Shown: piece after piece, positions 51,401-58,641 of the stretch
Position numbering within the stretch: position 1 is the stretch's first letter
How the letters are laid out: every line of letters begins with the position of its first letter
From: a virus
IMG/VR virus record: IMGVR_UViG_3300023184_000035
Location: 1 to 64,000 of that record
Reading direction: 5' to 3' (one strand)
Length of the DNA stretch: 64,000 nucleotides
Program-made: the position numbers and the translations under genes
The notes under the pieces: model-generated
Database searches by the model: none
Seen by the model: the letters and a program-made list of their open reading frames with translations, nothing else
What the model was told of the DNA's origin: nothing

Positions 51401-52915
51401 TTGACTGACTAGACCAGCACCATAACCAATGGCCACGGCCTGTTCACCTTGACCACTGGTCCCGGCTGTGTTACCAATGGCCACAGAGAAGCGTCCTTGA
51501 CTGAATTGTCCGGCCTTTTGCCCAATGGCCACAGCGTCTTCACCTTGAACATTGTATCCGGCGTCTTCGCCAATGGCCACTGCACGGGTACCTTGTTGGT
51601 AGTAACCCGCCTTGTAGCCCACGGCCACAGCATTGACAGCTTGAGTAAACTCACCAGCATTGGCGCCCACAGCCACTGCATTGGCACTTTGATTGCTATA
51701 ACCAGCAAACTCACCAACAGCCACTGTTCTTATGCTTTGATTCTGCCGACCAGCTGAATAACCAATGGCCACTGCACCATCAGCCTGGAAAGAATATCCT
51801 GCTTGATAACCAACGGCTGTGGAGTATGGACCTTGTCCTATGGTGAATACAAGACTTGCACCATCTGTCAGCGGCGCTGTGGGATACTGATTCAATGTCA
51901 CAACACTGCATCCTGCGCTCTGCACAAATGTGTTGGCAGGAATGTCGGTTCCAGTGACTCGCATTGGGTATACCAAGTTGCTGGCGTCGTTGACGCCGAT
52001 CACAAGGCCCACAAATGTCAAAGAGTCACCAGATGACATGGCTGCTGTGTAGTTTGGAGTGATATCAACTCGGTCTTCGCCAGGGAATATGCCTGTGACC
52101 ACTGTGTTGGCCTGAATGTTGTTGCCAAATACTAGTTGGCTGACCGCAATATTGGCAGTGCTGGCCACATACAATCTGCTGGGCTGAGGTGCTAATACCC
52201 CAGGGGTATAAGTTGTGACCGGTCCTGATCCGCCTTGGGCATCGCTCACACTTCGGTACAAGGTTCCACCAACACCAGCTTGATATCCAATGGCCACACC
52301 GCGGCTTTGATTTTGGTATCCAGCTTGGTAACCAATGGCAATGGAATCTTCACCTTGATACAGACTGCCAGCACTAGAACCAATGGCCACAGCGTGTTGG
52401 GCTTGACTGGTATTACCGGCATTTTGCCCAAACGCCACACTGTCACCTGACGTGTCGTTGAGTAAAGCACCATTGGGCAATGTTATTTTATGATTTAATC
52501 CAAAAGACCATTGTTCTGAGCCGTTGGTAGAGACATAAGCACCTGTGTTATCGACCCACATCCAATTGAGTTCATCATTACTGCCCAATTCTGCATAACC
52601 GCCTGGCCCTGCTATTAAATCAACACCGCCACCAGCATAAGAACCAATTTTACTATTACCGGGTAATGTTAAATTACCAGTTGTGCCAAAGGTCCATACA
52701 CTGTTGGCACTGGCTGATTGTATTGTGACATTACCGTCACTGGTGGCTATGTTGATAATGCTGTTGCCATTGGCAATGGGCAATCCGCCACCAAAATAGT
52801 TGGTTAAATTTGCCCCGGTGATCTGATATGTGACGCCACCTGCCACAACAGGGATTTCAGCGGCGTCTGTCATTGTTGTCAGACTTGGTAGTTGGGAGAT
52901 TTTTACGTTTGCCAT
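48476..52915 (-). CDS. Giant tail fibre with YadA-like and GNITGGN repeats
   Basis: 1479 residues. Residues 1-155: virion-binding part starting MANVKISQLPSLTTMTDAAE. About 160-980: many copies of a 16-residue unit of the form AVAIGxxAGxxxQGxx, the left-handed beta-roll repeat of YadA-type trimeric autotransporter heads, broken by two non-repeat inserts. About 1050-1360: GN(I/V)TGGN shaft repeats as in the fibre at 8374. The end (VSFSANATAALTDAGKHYYS, then NTWFINGTGVT) is a folded tip. It should form a long trimer. Confidence 0.88.
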   Translation of the reverse strand: MANVKISQLPSLTTMTDAAEIPVVAGGVTYQITGANLTNYFGGGLPIANGNSIINIATSDGNVTIQSASANSVWTFGTTGNLTLPGNSKIGSYAGGGVDLIAGPGGYAELGSNDELNWMWVDNTGAYVSTNGSEQWSFGLNHKITLPNGALLNDTSGDSVAFGQNAGNTSQAQHAVAIGSSAGSLYQGEDSIAIGYQAGYQNQSRGVAIGYQAGVGGTLYRSVSDAQGGSGPVTTYTPGVLAPQPSRLYVASTANIAVSQLVFGNNIQANTVVTGIFPGEDRVDITPNYTAAMSSGDSLTFVGLVIGVNDASNLVYPMRVTGTDIPANTFVQSAGCSVVTLNQYPTAPLTDGASLVFTIGQGPYSTAVGYQAGYSFQADGAVAIGYSAGRQNQSIRTVAVGEFAGYSNQSANAVAVGANAGEFTQAVNAVAVGYKAGYYQQGTRAVAIGEDAGYNVQGEDAVAIGQKAGQFSQGRFSVAIGNTAGTSGQGEQAVAIGYGAGLVSQQLSAVAIGANAASYAQGSSAVAIGELSGNTSQGANSVAVGYWAGLYNQLPAAVAIGYAAGQNFQGITAVAIGDSAGAAGTTFGILYQSGSGTAITISPNADIRIGQRITGEFVPDDTFVVNIDPTGEFLDLSQAITGTPDPGTEWTAWQPQGTAAVAIGYAAGQNLQGNSAVAVGDHSGYQDQGINAVAIGTDSGSSNQSANAIAIGTQAGFSNQGSIAVAIGSYAGNTAQGNAAVAVGASAGYVSQGNSAVAVGESAGESSQGNAAVAIGAYAGATSQGNNSIILNATGVALNQTTANTFTVAPVRNDVANIANVMFYNATTKEVTYGNAISVAGNITGGNISTGMITLTNGATITNTVANAVAFGREAGATTQKNFAVAVGWWAGKTTQGNNSVAVGAAAGYDTQGRYSIGIGDTAGGVTQSDQAIAIGASAGQFTQGFSAIAIGSQAGFNLQSANAVAIGVYAGNTNQGNAAVAIGAYAGATSQGNNSIILNATGANLNQTTANTFTVAPVRNDVANIGNVMFYNATSKEITYGNAISVAGNITGSYILGNGSQLTGITGSYGNANVVANLAALGTNPISTTGNITGGNILAGSGVISTGGNVNGATFNGNVAFATGTVSGTGNITGGNIAVSGVLLSTNTVSATGNVTGGNINTGGNISTTGNVIALDIRVGPGITGGTISALGNITSANTLNGAGLSLSGNVVSALVSAANITTTANISGGNILGTHVGNVTGTTVSTTGNITGGNLNAAGLSLSSNVVSALVSAANITTTANISGGNILGTHVGNVTGTTVSTTGNITGGNILFGTGIVSGTGNITGGNVLFGTGIVSGTGNITGGNILFGTGIISGTGNISGNTAGFAIGYRDIPQVSFSANATAALTDAGKHYYSTTAGNLALTLPDNANVAFPVGTALSLVVQAAGNVLVVTQAGTTLYFAGNSTAGNRVVSTYGMATIMKVATNTWFINGTGVT
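48984..49319 (-). repeat. Tandem repeat of a 168-base unit in the fibre gene
   Basis: Two successive units starting at 48984 and 49152, nearly identical, each coding the GNITGGN...LSSNVVSALVSAANITTTAN block of the shaft. A recent in-frame duplication. Confidence 0.75.
49762..49990 (-). repeat. 229-base repeat in fibre gene (copy 1)
   Basis: Matches 50386-50614 with scattered differences; codes FTVAPVRNDVANI(G/A)NVMF and the AVAIGAYAGATSQGNNS unit. Confidence 0.8.
50386..50614 (-). repeat. 229-base repeat in fibre gene (copy 2)
   Basis: Second copy of 49762-49990, 624 bases away, same frame. Confidence 0.8.
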
Positions 52916-52925
52916 GTTGTTTTTG

Positions 52926-53066
52926 TTATTCCGTTGTTAAATCATCACCAGATTCGGTTTGTAAATCAAATCCGTCTTCTGTGATGATCAGCAGGATGGG
53001 AATAGGCTCTGAACCTATAAAGATTCCAGGGCCTATAAAGATTCCGGGTCCGATTTCTATATCCAT
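52926..53066 (-). CDS. Small virion-linked protein, 46 residues
   Basis: ATG at 53066 with AGGA upstream, stop at 52926-52928, just before the long fibre gene. The start repeats IGPGIFIGPGIFIGSEP, the end is DGFDLQTESGDDLTTE. Short proteins with (L)TE(D)G-type ends often sit next to phage fibre genes. A late-type box lies 18 bases upstream and probably serves this gene and the fibre. Confidence 0.6.
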   Translation of the reverse strand: MDIEIGPGIFIGPGIFIGSEPIPILLIITEDGFDLQTESGDDLTTE

Positions 53067-53084
53067 GCTTTTTCCTGCTCTTTG

Positions 53085-53092
53085 TATTTATG
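53085..53092 (-). promoter_or_regulatory. Late promoter box, CATAAATA
   Basis: Minus-strand box upstream of the small gene at 52926-53066 and the long fibre gene. It sits just past the terminator of the porin unit. Confidence 0.5.
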
Positions 53093-53097
53093 CGGCC

Positions 53098-53125
53098 AAA
53101 AAAATAGCACCCCAGGGGGTGCTAT
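53098..53125 (-). terminator. Rho-independent terminator after porin gene
   Basis: Minus strand: stem ATAGCACCC/GGGTGCTAT with a 4-base loop, then seven T. It ends the porin transcript before the late fibre operon. Confidence 0.85.
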
Positions 53126-53185
53126 CCAAGCTGGTTACGAGTTCCAGCGCCGCTCTATCGTTGCGGTCGGTTTATCTAATGCTGA

Positions 53186-54337
53186 TCAGAAGCGGAACTG
53201 CATGCCAATCGCCACAGCGTGTTGGGCATACTTGCTGTCTGAGTATGTTGATCCGTCTGCATTGGGAATCCAACGATCATAGATTGTGAATGGTGAAACT
53301 GCACCACTAGCACGATCAGCTCTTACATAATCAATAAAGATTTCTGTACGCTTATCAAATGCGTAGGTAGCACCAACAGCAGCCATTTTCACATTGTCAA
53401 TACCGGCAGTGATTTTATCTGTCACACTGTAGTAACCACCGTTCAGGCTCACACGGTCCGAAACTTTGTACTTGGCACCAACAAACCATGTGTCTGCGTC
53501 TGTCTTACCATTTGCATAGCTTGAGCTAGAGTAGTATGTGGTCTGTGACGTTGGGTTACGTGTTTCTGCATAGCCTGCGTTTAGTGTCAATGCAGGAGTA
53601 ACAGCATATTTGGCAGCAACCAAGTCAATGTTTTCGCTGACTACTGTATTGCTCAAACGTGCTTCTTCGTGTGTGTATGCTAGATCCAATGGACCATCAG
53701 TGTAACGAACACCTGCGTTGTAGCTGGACTTGTAGCTGGTGTCACCCAATTGGTTGCCGGCTGCGTATGCATAATCAAACTTCAAACCACCAAAACTGGG
53801 TGATGTGTAACGAATCATGTTGTCAAATCTGCTAACACCTGAACCTGAGTAGAAACCAGCATAACGAGCTACTGATTTAGCACCACCAAAGTTCCAGTTA
53901 CCACGTGAGTCAAACTCATCAAGTACGTTGTACAAGAAGTTCTTGCCACGACCCAATTGTAATTGGCCGTATTCTTTGTTGCTTAGTGCCACGTTGGCTT
54001 CACGGTCAAACAATGTTGTGCCTGCTGAACCTGTTGCGCCAGAGTCTTTACCGGCTGCACCAGTACGTGCGCTGAAGTTACCTTCCATTTGGAAGCTGGC
54101 CTTGAAGCCGTCACCCAGGTCCTGTGAACCTTTGAAGCCAAAGCGATTGCTGTTGTGTAGTTGTTCACCTACACCTGAAAAGTCTTGATTGCTAGAACCA
54201 AAACCACTTCCACTGACTGCGCCAACACCAATAACACCATACAATTCTGTATTGCGAGCTGCGTCCTGTGCCTGTGCTGCGCTGGTAGCGATACCAACGG
54301 TCAACAATGCGGCTAGAACAATTTTTGTAAATTTCAT
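53186..54337 (-). CDS. Outer-membrane porin (Porin_4-like, betaproteobacterial)
   Basis: 383 residues, complete. Signal peptide MKFTKIVLAALLTVGIATSA ending AQAQDA; first strand ELYGVIGVGAV; LGDGFKASFQMEGNF and AGAAGKDSGA loops; REANVALSNKEYGQLQLGRG is the block typical of betaproteobacterial general porins; last strand ends HAVAIGMQFRF with the terminal Phe used by the BAM assembly machine. Own promoter, AGGAG site and terminator. A phage-made trimeric pore could raise solute (for example phosphate) entry or replace a receptor porin. Confidence 0.93.
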   Translation of the reverse strand: MKFTKIVLAALLTVGIATSAAQAQDAARNTELYGVIGVGAVSGSGFGSSNQDFSGVGEQLHNSNRFGFKGSQDLGDGFKASFQMEGNFSARTGAAGKDSGATGSAGTTLFDREANVALSNKEYGQLQLGRGKNFLYNVLDEFDSRGNWNFGGAKSVARYAGFYSGSGVSRFDNMIRYTSPSFGGLKFDYAYAAGNQLGDTSYKSSYNAGVRYTDGPLDLAYTHEEARLSNTVVSENIDLVAAKYAVTPALTLNAGYAETRNPTSQTTYYSSSSYANGKTDADTWFVGAKYKVSDRVSLNGGYYSVTDKITAGIDNVKMAAVGATYAFDKRTEIFIDYVRADRASGAVSPFTIYDRWIPNADGSTYSDSKYAQHAVAIGMQFRF

Positions 54338-54365
54338 AGTTTCTCCTTTTTAATTTACTCTTAAT

Positions 54366-54393
54366 AGTATAACATATTATGTAGCTTTGTCAA
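54366..54393 (-). promoter_or_regulatory. sigma70 promoter for porin gene
   Basis: Minus strand TTGACA, 16 bases, TATACT; followed by AAAGGAGAAA ribosome site for the start at 54337. Confidence 0.75.
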
Positions 54394-54404
54394 GCCTGCA
54401 TAAT

Positions 54405-55421
54405 TTATTTCTTGATCTGTGTCCAAACGTCACTGCGGATGCGATCCGTTAGTGATTTTGGCAATGGCACGTAATCAAGATCAGCAGCCATTTTACCACC
54501 ATTCACAAATGCCCAGTCAAAGAACTTGATGGTTTCTTGGCTGTTCTTTGCATTTTTTGGTTCACGGTACATCAACACAAATGTTGCGCCTGTGATGGGC
54601 CATGATTGTGCGCCCTTTTGATTTACCAAACTGATACCCATGCCTGGAACTGAGAACCAGTCTGCACCCTTGGCAGCTGACGCAAACGTTTCATCATCAG
54701 GTTCCACCCACTTGCCATCGCGATTTTGCAATTTAACATGGGTCATTTTGTTCTTTTTAGCATAAGCATATTCCACGTATCCAATTGAATTCTTCACACG
54801 ACTCACATTGGCTGCAACACCCTCGTTGCCCTTGCCACCCACACTACTGGTAGCAGGCCATTTGACAGCGGCACCCCGGCCAACTTCTTCTTTCCAAACG
54901 GCGCTGACTTCAGTCAAGTAGTCTGTGAAAATAAATGTTGTTCCTGACCCATCTGCACGATGCACCACTGTGATGTTGGCATCGGGCAATTTTACTTTGG
55001 GATTTAACTCTTGAATACGTCGGTCATTCCACATAACAATGTGACCAACAAATATCTTGGCCAAGACTTCACCAGTTAACTGTAACTCGCCAGGTTTAAC
55101 GCCTTCTACATTGATCACAGGAACAACACCGCCCAGCACTGTGGGGAATTGTACAAGTCCTGCGGCTGTTAAATCATCACCTTTAAGGGGTGCATCTGTT
55201 GCGCCAAAGTCCACTGTGGCTGCTTTGATTTGCTTGATACCACCTGAACTGCCAATGCTTTGATAGTTAAGTTCAATGCCAGCTTTTTCCTTGTATGCTT
55301 CTGACCACTTGCTATAAATGGGAAAGGGGAAGGTTGCGCCTGCCCCTGTGATTGTTTCTGAATTTGCCTGCGGGCTCATCAAATACAATGACGCCGCAAT
55401 TACTGCTAAGATTTTTTTCAT
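54405..55421 (-). CDS. pstS: PstS, periplasmic phosphate-binding protein
   Basis: 338 residues from the Met at 55421, which gives a clean signal peptide (MKKILAVIAASLYLMSPQAN); the frame continues to 55469 but lacks a ribosome site. The phosphate site blocks are GAGATFPFPIYSKW, QSIGSSGGIKQIKA, DFGATDAPLKGDDL and HRADGSGTTFIFTDYL. Captures phosphate for the host PstCAB transporter. Phage pstS is known in cyanophages. AAAGGAAC ribosome site, with a Pho-type promoter upstream. Confidence 0.95.
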   Translation of the reverse strand: MKKILAVIAASLYLMSPQANSETITGAGATFPFPIYSKWSEAYKEKAGIELNYQSIGSSGGIKQIKAATVDFGATDAPLKGDDLTAAGLVQFPTVLGGVVPVINVEGVKPGELQLTGEVLAKIFVGHIVMWNDRRIQELNPKVKLPDANITVVHRADGSGTTFIFTDYLTEVSAVWKEEVGRGAAVKWPATSSVGGKGNEGVAANVSRVKNSIGYVEYAYAKKNKMTHVKLQNRDGKWVEPDDETFASAAKGADWFSVPGMGISLVNQKGAQSWPITGATFVLMYREPKNAKNSQETIKFFDWAFVNGGKMAADLDYVPLPKSLTDRIRSDVWTQIKK

Positions 55422-55454
55422 GTGTTTGTTCCTTTGTGAATGTGCAATGCACAA

Positions 55455-55491
55455 ATTATTTAAACACAAAGATGTTACAGTAGTGTTACAG
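55455..55491 (-). promoter_or_regulatory. Pho-box promoter for pstS
   Basis: Minus strand: CTGTAAC, ACTA, CTGTAAC (55474-55491), nine bases, then TTTAAATAAT (55455-55464). Two perfect 7-base repeats, 4-base gap. Spacing to the -10 is identical to the plcP promoter. Confidence 0.8.
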
Positions 55492-55638
55492 TTTCTTGAC
55501 TGATTTGTTCTTTTTGACAGGACCAGTTGATTTGGCTTCTTCCAGCATGCGCTCTGTGGCGGGAGTGTTTTGGGGAGGATGATATACGTGGGGTTTCGGG
55601 GGTTCGTGCCGTCTTGGGGCTCGCTTAAACCAACTCAT
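55486..55638 (-). CDS. Small basic phage protein, 50 residues
   Basis: ATG 55638 with AAGGAAA upstream, stop at 55486-55488 inside the Pho box. MSWFKRAPRRHEPPKPHVYH, then ATERMLEEAKSTGPVKKNKS. Such Pro/Lys-rich short proteins recur in T4-like phages. Role unknown. Confidence 0.6.
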   Translation of the reverse strand: MSWFKRAPRRHEPPKPHVYHPPQNTPATERMLEEAKSTGPVKKNKSVKKL

Positions 55639-55697
55639 AGGCGTTTCCTTTGCAGGTTAAAATACTTATTACATGTGTTTGAGATATAAACTCCCAG

Positions 55698-56903
55698 TTA
55701 TTGCTGGTTTATAAGTTCTTCAATTTGAGCAAGATGTTGCCCTGTACAGTGTTGTTGCATTGTGCGCATGGCATGATCCATGTTTGCTTTGTATTCATTT
55801 ATGACTTGATCATGCAACCCATTGAAAAATCGCTGTTTGTTACGCTTGGCAATGGCATTCAACTTGATGTAAAGTTGATTTTTTGATTCAAGACTCATTG
55901 AAGAAATCCTGGTCATTTCTGCAATCACAGCCTGCAATCTCTGTCGGTGATTGACAATTTGATCATAACTCTCGTCAATCAATTCACCAAAAGTTTCAAA
56001 TCCGTATTGTTTTAAATATTGTAAACTTCCTGGAGTGGCCATCAATATAAAAGGTTTGCCACAGGCAATGGGTCGCAAAGTTTTTTCAGTCAAGTGCCAG
56101 CGATGATCATCAAACACCGTCTCCAGCACAACTTCAATGCCAGTGGTAGCATAATCTTCACTGCAATAGTCTGCGCTGGCCGCAGAGTCATGTGTATTGA
56201 GTCTCAGCTCATCGTGCAGATTGTAGTTGACAATTTTAAACTGATCATTTGCAAATTGATGGGTGCTGTAATGCTCGCCGTCTTCGGGATCAAAGCTGAT
56301 GTTGCAATATTGTTCTAGTCTGTTGGCCAATAGTTGTTCCGCAAAACACAGTCGATATTCTCTAGTGCCAGCCCAGGCCCGATTGTAGATCAAAAAATCT
56401 TGTTGGATCGTTGACAGGTCAAACTCCAGCATGGGATCATGTTCAGCATACCTAAACCAATCTTGTGCAATCACAGCATGGCTCCAGTAGTAAACAGGAA
56501 CAAATCCACACTGTGCAAAAACATCAACTTCTGCACTGTGCCATTCAGAATGCACCAAAATTGTAAGATCGTACTGATTCACACAACATGTTATTCCTCT
56601 AAAATGTTGCCGGGACAAGTAGTCCAGCACTGAATTGGCCAACATTGCTGGCCGATTATCACGCAAGAACAACATCTCTGCACAATTCTTTATTTGTTCT
56701 GCGGAGTAAAAAGCATGATTCAATGGTTCTTGATCATGAAATACAGCAATTGGACTGTGATACCATTTGACTTCTGGGTAATTCATCAGTTGGTCCAGAT
56801 CTTCAAGTTTTCTTGAGCCATGTGGTGCCCAGCGATAAATTAGTAAATCATGGTTGACACAGTCAGCCAAATAGTGATATAATCTGTCTAAAGGAACACT
56901 CAT
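55698..56903 (-). CDS. Glycosyltransferase-like protein, GT10-like C-terminus
   Basis: 401 residues if started at the ATG 56903; a longer frame to 56975 would overlap the divergent gene. C-terminal WHLTEKTLRPIACGKPFILM and YGFETFGELIDESYDQIV tie it to the paralogues at 3785, 18192 and 36906; it is the longest of the four. The start codon abuts the divergent start (CATATG at 56901-56906), and no ribosome site is seen for this side. Confidence 0.55.
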   Translation of the reverse strand: MSVPLDRLYHYLADCVNHDLLIYRWAPHGSRKLEDLDQLMNYPEVKWYHSPIAVFHDQEPLNHAFYSAEQIKNCAEMLFLRDNRPAMLANSVLDYLSRQHFRGITCCVNQYDLTILVHSEWHSAEVDVFAQCGFVPVYYWSHAVIAQDWFRYAEHDPMLEFDLSTIQQDFLIYNRAWAGTREYRLCFAEQLLANRLEQYCNISFDPEDGEHYSTHQFANDQFKIVNYNLHDELRLNTHDSAASADYCSEDYATTGIEVVLETVFDDHRWHLTEKTLRPIACGKPFILMATPGSLQYLKQYGFETFGELIDESYDQIVNHRQRLQAVIAEMTRISSMSLESKNQLYIKLNAIAKRNKQRFFNGLHDQVINEYKANMDHAMRTMQQHCTGQHLAQIEELINQQ

Positions 56904-58145
56904 ATGAAAAAAATTGGTTTTATTGGGATTGGCAAGTTGGGTCTCGATTGTGCAGAAGTCATGGCTGAGAAGCATGAAGTACGGGGTTACGATATTTACC
57001 CACGCTCTAGCGACTCAGTAAAAGTCTGTGGCATTGACGAGCTAGTGAACGAAAGCGAATGGATCTTTATTGCTGTGCCCACACCACATGCACCAGGCTA
57101 CGATGGATCAGTGCCCAGCAGCCACATGGAGCCTCGAGACTTTGGGCATGACGCTGTGATTGATGCTATTAAGAATGTGAACCGGTATGCAACCACACCC
57201 AAAAAGGTTGTGTTGATCAGTACTGTATTACCAGGTACCACACGCAAACACTTTTATCCATTACTGGATTCAAAACATCAGTTCCTGTACAACCCTTACT
57301 TGATTGCCATGGGCAGTGTGAAGTGGGATATGATTAATCCTGAAATGGTCATGATTGGAACAGAAGATGGCAACCCCAATGCCTTGGCAGGTGAACTAAT
57401 AGACCTGTACAAGACCATCATGGCGAACGATCCACGTTACGAAATTGGCACCTGGGACGAATGCGAAGCCATCAAGATCTTCTACAACACATTCATCTCT
57501 GCCAAAGTTGGCTTGGTCAACATGATTCAAGACTTTGCACTACGCATTGGCAACATCAATGTTGATGTAGTTACAGATGCTCTAGCACGTAGCACCATGC
57601 GTATCATGGGACCCAAGTACATGACAGCAGGCATGGGCGATGCAGGTGCATGTCATCCCAGAGACAACATTGCCCTGCGTTGGTTGGCCAAGGAATACAA
57701 CATTGGATATGACTTGTTTGACACTGTGATGCATGCACGTGAAGTGCAGGCCAAGAACTTGGCCATGTACTTGTTGGACCTGAGTGTGATGAACAACGAT
57801 ATGCCCATTGTGATCCATGGCAAAGCATACAAGCCTGATGTTGAGTATTGCATTGGATCTTACTCAACACTTGTGGGACACTACATTGAACAAGAAGGCC
57901 GTCAAGTTGTATACGTTGATCCCTTGGCAGATGATCCCACTAATGTTGTGGCCACTGTGGACACTCCGGCAATCTTTTTGTGGGCACACAACCGCAAAAT
58001 CACATACGAATACACAGGTGATCAATTGGACACACTGCCCTACTGCAACATCATGTCAGGCAGTATCATTGTTGATCCATGGCGCAAACTAACATCAACT
58101 CCCGAGGTCGAAGTTGTCCACTACGGTAACACCCGAGTTCATTAA
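56904..58145 (+). CDS. UDP-glucose/GDP-mannose dehydrogenase-like enzyme
   Basis: 413 residues. NAD loop IGFIGIGKLGLD, VPTPHAPGYDGSVP, catalytic cysteine in GDAGACHPRDNIALRWLA, and the C-terminal VIHGKAYKPDVEYCIGSYS half. These enzymes oxidise a nucleotide sugar twice to the uronic acid, used in capsule or glycan building. AAAGGA ribosome site. Overlaps the oxygenase gene by 32 bases. Confidence 0.85.
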   Translation: MKKIGFIGIGKLGLDCAEVMAEKHEVRGYDIYPRSSDSVKVCGIDELVNESEWIFIAVPTPHAPGYDGSVPSSHMEPRDFGHDAVIDAIKNVNRYATTPKKVVLISTVLPGTTRKHFYPLLDSKHQFLYNPYLIAMGSVKWDMINPEMVMIGTEDGNPNALAGELIDLYKTIMANDPRYEIGTWDECEAIKIFYNTFISAKVGLVNMIQDFALRIGNINVDVVTDALARSTMRIMGPKYMTAGMGDAGACHPRDNIALRWLAKEYNIGYDLFDTVMHAREVQAKNLAMYLLDLSVMNNDMPIVIHGKAYKPDVEYCIGSYSTLVGHYIEQEGRQVVYVDPLADDPTNVVATVDTPAIFLWAHNRKITYEYTGDQLDTLPYCNIMSGSIIVDPWRKLTSTPEVEVVHYGNTRVH

Positions 58146-58641
58146 GTATCACATCCCAGTGTTCTGGGATGATGAGTACTGCAGGCTGGACTATGTTAAC
58201 GAATCGTTTAACGACCCAGCCAGCGTGGAACTATGGACCAGCCAAGGCTACACCAATCAGTTCACTGGTGACATGTGCGATATGCGCAGTCAGCAACCAA
58301 GGTGGAACAAAACATTCCTAGACATCTATACTGAAATGGGCTGGAAAGACATCGGCACCAGTTACTACAGAATGAACACTGGCACAGTGTTGCCCATGCA
58401 TCAAGACTTGTACGTGAAATACATCCGGTTATTCAACTTGGCAGGTCAAGAACATCGCATACGCAGAGCCATTGTGTTTTTGGATGATTGGAAAAGTGGA
58501 CACTATTTTGAAGGTGCCCAAGCACCGGTCACACAATGGAGAGCTGGTGATGTGATTGAATGGATGTATGATGCACCTCATATGGCTGCCAACATTGGAC
58601 TAGAGCCCAGATACACACTACAAATAACAGGATGGGTATGA
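58114..58641 (+). CDS. 2-oxoglutarate/Fe(II) oxygenase-like protein
   Basis: 175 residues from TTG 58114 (no nearer ATG). VLPMHQDLYVKYIRLFN provides the H-x-D iron pair; HMAANIGLEPRYTLQITG gives the distal His and the Arg that binds 2-oxoglutarate. Closest in feel to the aspartyl/asparaginyl or small phage hydroxylases. Target unknown. Overlaps genes on both sides, so part of one operon. Confidence 0.68.
   Translation: MSTTVTPEFIKYHIPVFWDDEYCRLDYVNESFNDPASVELWTSQGYTNQFTGDMCDMRSQQPRWNKTFLDIYTEMGWKDIGTSYYRMNTGTVLPMHQDLYVKYIRLFNLAGQEHRIRRAIVFLDDWKSGHYFEGAQAPVTQWRAGDVIEWMYDAPHMAANIGLEPRYTLQITGWV

Noticed and set aside
49970-52440. Regular 48-base repeats that could suggest a CRISPR array
   Set aside because: The repeats are in frame, degenerate and code the 16-residue AVAIG unit; there are no unique spacers.
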